64,000 bases of DNA from the NCBI GenBank assembly GCA_964619555.1, contig CAZUDV010000019.1, forward strand, positions 1 to 64,000, given 5' to 3'. The translations under genes were made by a program, and so were the position numbers. This document shows, piece after piece, positions 60,993 through 64,000 of this stretch; position 1 is the stretch's first letter; the number at the start of each line of letters is the position of its first letter. The DNA is from JAGOPY01 sp964619555. GTDB taxonomy: Bacteria; Bacteroidota; Bacteroidia; Bacteroidales; JAGOPY01. The notes under the pieces were generated by a model, which made no database searches, was not told the DNA's origin, and saw nothing but the letters and a program-made list of their open reading frames with translations.

Positions 60993-62077
60993 TCCGCCAG
61001 TATAATCTCGACCGATTTCTTCACAAATTCATCCGTAACATCAAGGATCATTTGTTCAGCGCCGGGATAAGGCGCTTTCCTGGAGGTAAGCAATTGCCTG
61101 GTGGTTTCTCCCGCCGCTTCGGGATTTCCCTGCATGGATCCATAAGCGTTGGAAAATACCGTTTCAACCCTGACCGGGACCCTATTCACCACCTGGCCGA
61201 TCTGTTTGTCGTAAAAATCTATTCTTCCGGACATGGTGGCCTTTTTGAGCTGCCGGTACTCATTCACCTGGCACCTGATGGTATCCACCACAACGCCCTC
61301 TGAATTGTACAGGTCACGTTCCTCGCCGTAGGTCAGTTCCTTGATCTGGTCGGGACCGACTGAAATTTCATCTATGACGACCTTTACGAGGAAACTGAAC
61401 TCCTGTGTCAGTTGAGTACTATCTTTTTGCTGAAGCCCGGACCTCTTATAATCCCATACGATTTTGTTCAGTCTTCCCACAATGTTGGCCGTCAGATTCT
61501 TACCCGACCGGTTCTGCAATTCGAACCCGACATCCGAAGATCCGACCAGGATGGATCTCCGCAGAAGCTTATCCAGGTCCCGGTAAGGTCCGCCCTTGAT
61601 CCTGGCAACCTTCAGCAGTTCGATATAGGCATCCCGGGCCGAGACCGGATCGCCTGAAGAGAGTTTCTTTTCTGCCAGGGCATAGGAATAATGCACCGCG
61701 CGTACCTTAGCTTCTTCAAGTTCCCGGGTATTGTCGACAAATTCCAGCCCAAGCTTACCCAGCGTTTTCGCAGGAAGTGTTTTCACCAGTTCCTGGCGGG
61801 CGTTAATACGGTCATTGGCCTGGTAAACGCTGTACCAGATATCCGGTTGCCCGGAAAGTTTCAGATTCTGGATTAACTTAAGATCAGCTTCGTTGGCCAA
61901 AAGAAAATACTGTTTCAATTCTTCTGCAGGCTTGTCCCTTTCAGGGTACTGCCGGAGTTTTCCTGCCATCCTGGAAATCGTTTGGTCATATTGCGCGATG
62001 GTCTGGCTAAATCCACTCAAATCACTGAAATTCAGTAAAAATGTTGCCACGATGAAAAGCAGGCCTGTCTTTGACAT
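60989..62077 (-). CDS. Exported protein of unknown function
   Basis: About 362 residues from the ATG at 62077 (M-S-K-T-G-L-L-F-I-V-A-T-F-L-L-N-F), a signal peptide with likely cleavage after G-F-S-Q. The first two-thirds is α-helical and TPR-like (A-E-K-K-L-S-S-G-D-P-V-S-A-R-D-A-Y-I-E-L-L-K-V-A); the last third is β-rich with V-N-R-V-P-V-R-V-E-T-V-F. No family recognised. Its stop overlaps the phosphofructokinase stop by 4 bp (convergent). Confidence 0.65.
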   Translation of the reverse strand: MSKTGLLFIVATFLLNFSDLSGFSQTIAQYDQTISRMAGKLRQYPERDKPAEELKQYFLLANEADLKLIQNLKLSGQPDIWYSVYQANDRINARQELVKTLPAKTLGKLGLEFVDNTRELEEAKVRAVHYSYALAEKKLSSGDPVSARDAYIELLKVARIKGGPYRDLDKLLRRSILVGSSDVGFELQNRSGKNLTANIVGRLNKIVWDYKRSGLQQKDSTQLTQEFSFLVKVVIDEISVGPDQIKELTYGEERDLYNSEGVVVDTIRCQVNEYRQLKKATMSGRIDFYDKQIGQVVNRVPVRVETVFSNAYGSMQGNPEAAGETTRQLLTSRKAPYPGAEQMILDVTDEFVKKSVEIILAD

Positions 62078-62115
62078 AATCATTTAATTATAGTCCTGAA
62101 CCGTTAAAAAAAAAC

Positions 62116-62123
62116 TAACTTTG
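62116..62123 (+). promoter_or_regulatory. -7 element upstream of the RND exporter
   Basis: TAACTTTG matches TAnnTTTG and lies 78 bp before the exporter start; no good -33. The remaining 118-bp intergenic region shows no other feature. Confidence 0.4.
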
Positions 62124-62201
62124 GCTTCTGGTTGAGAAACCCATTTCTATTTGCACCAAATTTTGTGCAAAACTTACATAAAGTCGAATTAATTTTTATT
62201 C

Positions 62202-64000
62202 ATGTTCCGATACCTGGTCAGGATCATCTTACGCAACCGGCTGGTTAATCTCATTGTTATCCTCGCCCTGACTGCGTTTATGGCATTCATGGCATTTCGC
62301 CTGAAGATATCCTATGAAATGACACAGATGCTTCCCTCGTCCGACAGTACCAGCATCGCCTATAAAAATTTCAAGGAAACGTTCGGGGAAGATGGTTCGG
62401 TCATGTTCATCGGTATTCAGAGCAATGACCTTTATGATATTGAAAAATTCAATGACTGGTGGGACCTGACATACTCCATCAAGGCAATGGAAGGCGTGGG
62501 GGAGGTCGTTTCGCTGGCCAGGGTTTACAATCTTGAAAAGGACGATAAAGAGAAAAAGTTGAAATTTGACCTGGTTTTTAAGAACAAACCACAGAGCCAG
62601 GCCGAACTGGACAGTCTGAAGAATGTTGTATTTTCCATCCCTTTCTATGAAGGATTCCTTTTGAACCAGGAGACGGGGGCGACCCTGATGATGATCACCC
62701 TGAACAAGGACCAGACCAAGACCCGTGCCCTAGTCAGGCTGGTCAGGGATATCGTGGATCTGACCGGTAAATTCGGCGAAAACCACCAACTCGACGTCCA
62801 TTATTCCGGATTGCCCTACATCCGGATAAAGATTGCCGAGAAATTACAACGCGAACAGATCACGTTTGTAGCGGCAGCATTGCTGATGGCTGTCCTGCTG
62901 CTTTTACTTTTCTTCCGCTCCTTCAAAGCCGCTTTTTTCACCATGCTCATCGTGATCCTGAATGTCGTCTGGGTATTAGGGCTGATGGGATTATTTGGCT
63001 ATAAGGTGACCATTCTTTCCGGGATCATTCCGCCCCTGTTGATTGTAATTGTTGTTGAGAATTGTATATTCCTCCTGAACAAGTACCATCACGAATTCAT
63101 CATCCACGGAAATAAGATCAAAGCACTGTCACGCATGGTGCAGCGGATCGGGAATGCCAACCTGCTCACAAACGCCGCCACTGCTGCCGGCTTCCTTTCA
63201 TTTGTGATCACCGGGAACAAGATCCTGACCGAGTTCGGCATCATCGCCTCCATCAGTATCATGGTAGCGTATATCATGTGCCTTGTCCTGGTCCCCATCA
63301 TCTTCAGTTATTTACCAAGCCCCTCCCAACGGCATACCCGTCACATCGAGAAAAGCAATGTGACCAGGATCATCAACAGGGTGTTACACATTGTTCAGCA
63401 CAGGAGGAGACTGGTGTATGTCGTTGCAGTGATTGCGGTCCTGGCGGGAATAGGAGGAGCTGTCCGGCTGAAATCCAGCGGCCGGATCGTGGATGACCTT
63501 TCCAGGCGCGACCGGATATCCCGTGACATGAAATTCATGGAAGACAATTTCAAGGGTATCATGCCTTTTGAAATTTCCATCGATTCGAAAAAGAAACGGG
63601 GCGCCATGAAACTGGCAACGATTGAAAAAATCGATGAAACGCAAAAAATGCTCGACACTTATCCGGAATTATCCAAATCACTATCCGTAGCGGATGTGGT
63701 GAAATTTTCCCGGCAGGCTTTTTATAACGGCAATTCGGAGTACTACGGCATGCCCAATTCCAATGAACTGGCATTCATGCTGCGTTATCTTCCCAAATCA
63801 GAGCCAAATAAAAGGACCATCATCAACTCCTTCCTGGATACAAATTTCCAGGTCACTCGCATCACCTCGCAGATGGCCAATGTCAATACGGTGGATATTC
63901 AAAGGATCCTGGACGATGTGAAACCCAAAGTTGATTCCATTTTCCCGTCGGAAGATTTCAATGTAGCGATTACCGGTACCAGTGTTGTTTTCCTGGAAGG
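62202..64000 (+). CDS. RND/MMPL-family exporter, 3' end outside the window
   Basis: Open reading frame of 599 codons from ATG 62202 to the window edge, read by hand, with no stop codon. Layout fits MMPL/RND (COG1033): TM1 near residues 13-33, a periplasmic loop, a helix bundle from about 223 (I-T-F-V-A-A-A-L-L-M-A-V-L-L-L-L-L-F-F) with the SSD-like segment F-T-M-L-I-V-I-L-N-V-V-W-V-L-G-L, then a second hydrophobic segment near 400 opening the second half. The substrate is unknown; relatives export lipids, hopanoids or metabolites. Confidence 0.85.
   Translation, partial: MFRYLVRIILRNRLVNLIVILALTAFMAFMAFRLKISYEMTQMLPSSDSTSIAYKNFKETFGEDGSVMFIGIQSNDLYDIEKFNDWWDLTYSIKAMEGVGEVVSLARVYNLEKDDKEKKLKFDLVFKNKPQSQAELDSLKNVVFSIPFYEGFLLNQETGATLMMITLNKDQTKTRALVRLVRDIVDLTGKFGENHQLDVHYSGLPYIRIKIAEKLQREQITFVAAALLMAVLLLLLFFRSFKAAFFTMLIVILNVVWVLGLMGLFGYKVTILSGIIPPLLIVIVVENCIFLLNKYHHEFIIHGNKIKALSRMVQRIGNANLLTNAATAAGFLSFVITGNKILTEFGIIASISIMVAYIMCLVLVPIIFSYLPSPSQRHTRHIEKSNVTRIINRVLHIVQHRRRLVYVVAVIAVLAGIGGAVRLKSSGRIVDDLSRRDRISRDMKFMEDNFKGIMPFEISIDSKKKRGAMKLATIEKIDETQKMLDTYPELSKSLSVADVVKFSRQAFYNGNSEYYGMPNSNELAFMLRYLPKSEPNKRTIINSFLDTNFQVTRITSQMANVNTVDIQRILDDVKPKVDSIFPSEDFNVAITGTSVVFLE

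Overview
The window reads as a chromosomal contig of a Bacteroidota bacterium, most likely Bacteroidales-like. Four things point there: many starts are preceded by the Bacteroidota -7 element TAnnTTTG; at least four secreted proteins end in a type IX secretion (T9SS) C-terminal sorting domain; several Bacteroidota-typical families are present (DUF3822, DUF2795, short AMP nucleosidase, long fused PurL, CarboxypepD_reg/TonB receptor, DUF4136); and the phosphofructokinase carries the residues of the pyrophosphate-dependent type. Names are my recognition of families and motifs; no database search was run.

Region 1 (1 to about 7.49 kb) is the right end of an integrated mobile element carrying defence-type cargo, and looks more AT-rich than the rest. 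It holds an XRE regulator plus HNH nuclease, a palindrome-rich non-coding stretch of about 0.6 kb, an orphan AAA_15/AbiL-type ATPase, an AbiE toxin-antitoxin pair, and a Bacteroidota tyrosine recombinase. Next to the recombinase lies the 3' half of a tRNA-Pro(GGG), followed by a good terminator. The geometry places the element to the left, running off the window; an intact tRNA-Pro is expected at its far end. Each of the three cargo units has a palindrome placed on its promoter.

Region 2 (7.5-10.4 kb) carries two surface-protein genes, a FISUMP lipoprotein and a leucine-rich-repeat T9SS protein, that share a 31-bp upstream block, then a gene-poor stretch with a possible IS remnant.

Region 3 (10.4-36.7 kb) is core genome: trxB-CDF transporter-purL; periplasmic MsrB-MsrA; a DUF1295 membrane enzyme, hydrolase and SDR; acyl-CoA ligase; holA-amn facing a small HsdR_N-type protein; DUF3822-rsmD; cobalamin adenosyltransferase, an ABC ATPase, dnaK and panB.

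Region 4 (36.7-41.4 kb) has an initiator tRNA with a broken second copy split by palindromes, a very large secreted M6 protease, and an orphan structured-RNA candidate.

Region 5 (41.4-64 kb) has pirin, era-der-S4 protein, an EEP-fold lipoprotein, dihydroorotase and a polyprenyl-phosphate glycosyltransferase. Next comes a three-gene outer-surface operon (lamin-tail T9SS protein, TonB-dependent receptor, OB-fold/phospholipase-D T9SS protein), which I propose is an extracellular nucleic-acid or phosphodiester scavenging system. It is followed by mfd divergent from an aspartate kinase, a PPi-type phosphofructokinase, an exported protein of unknown function, and an RND/MMPL exporter cut by the window edge.
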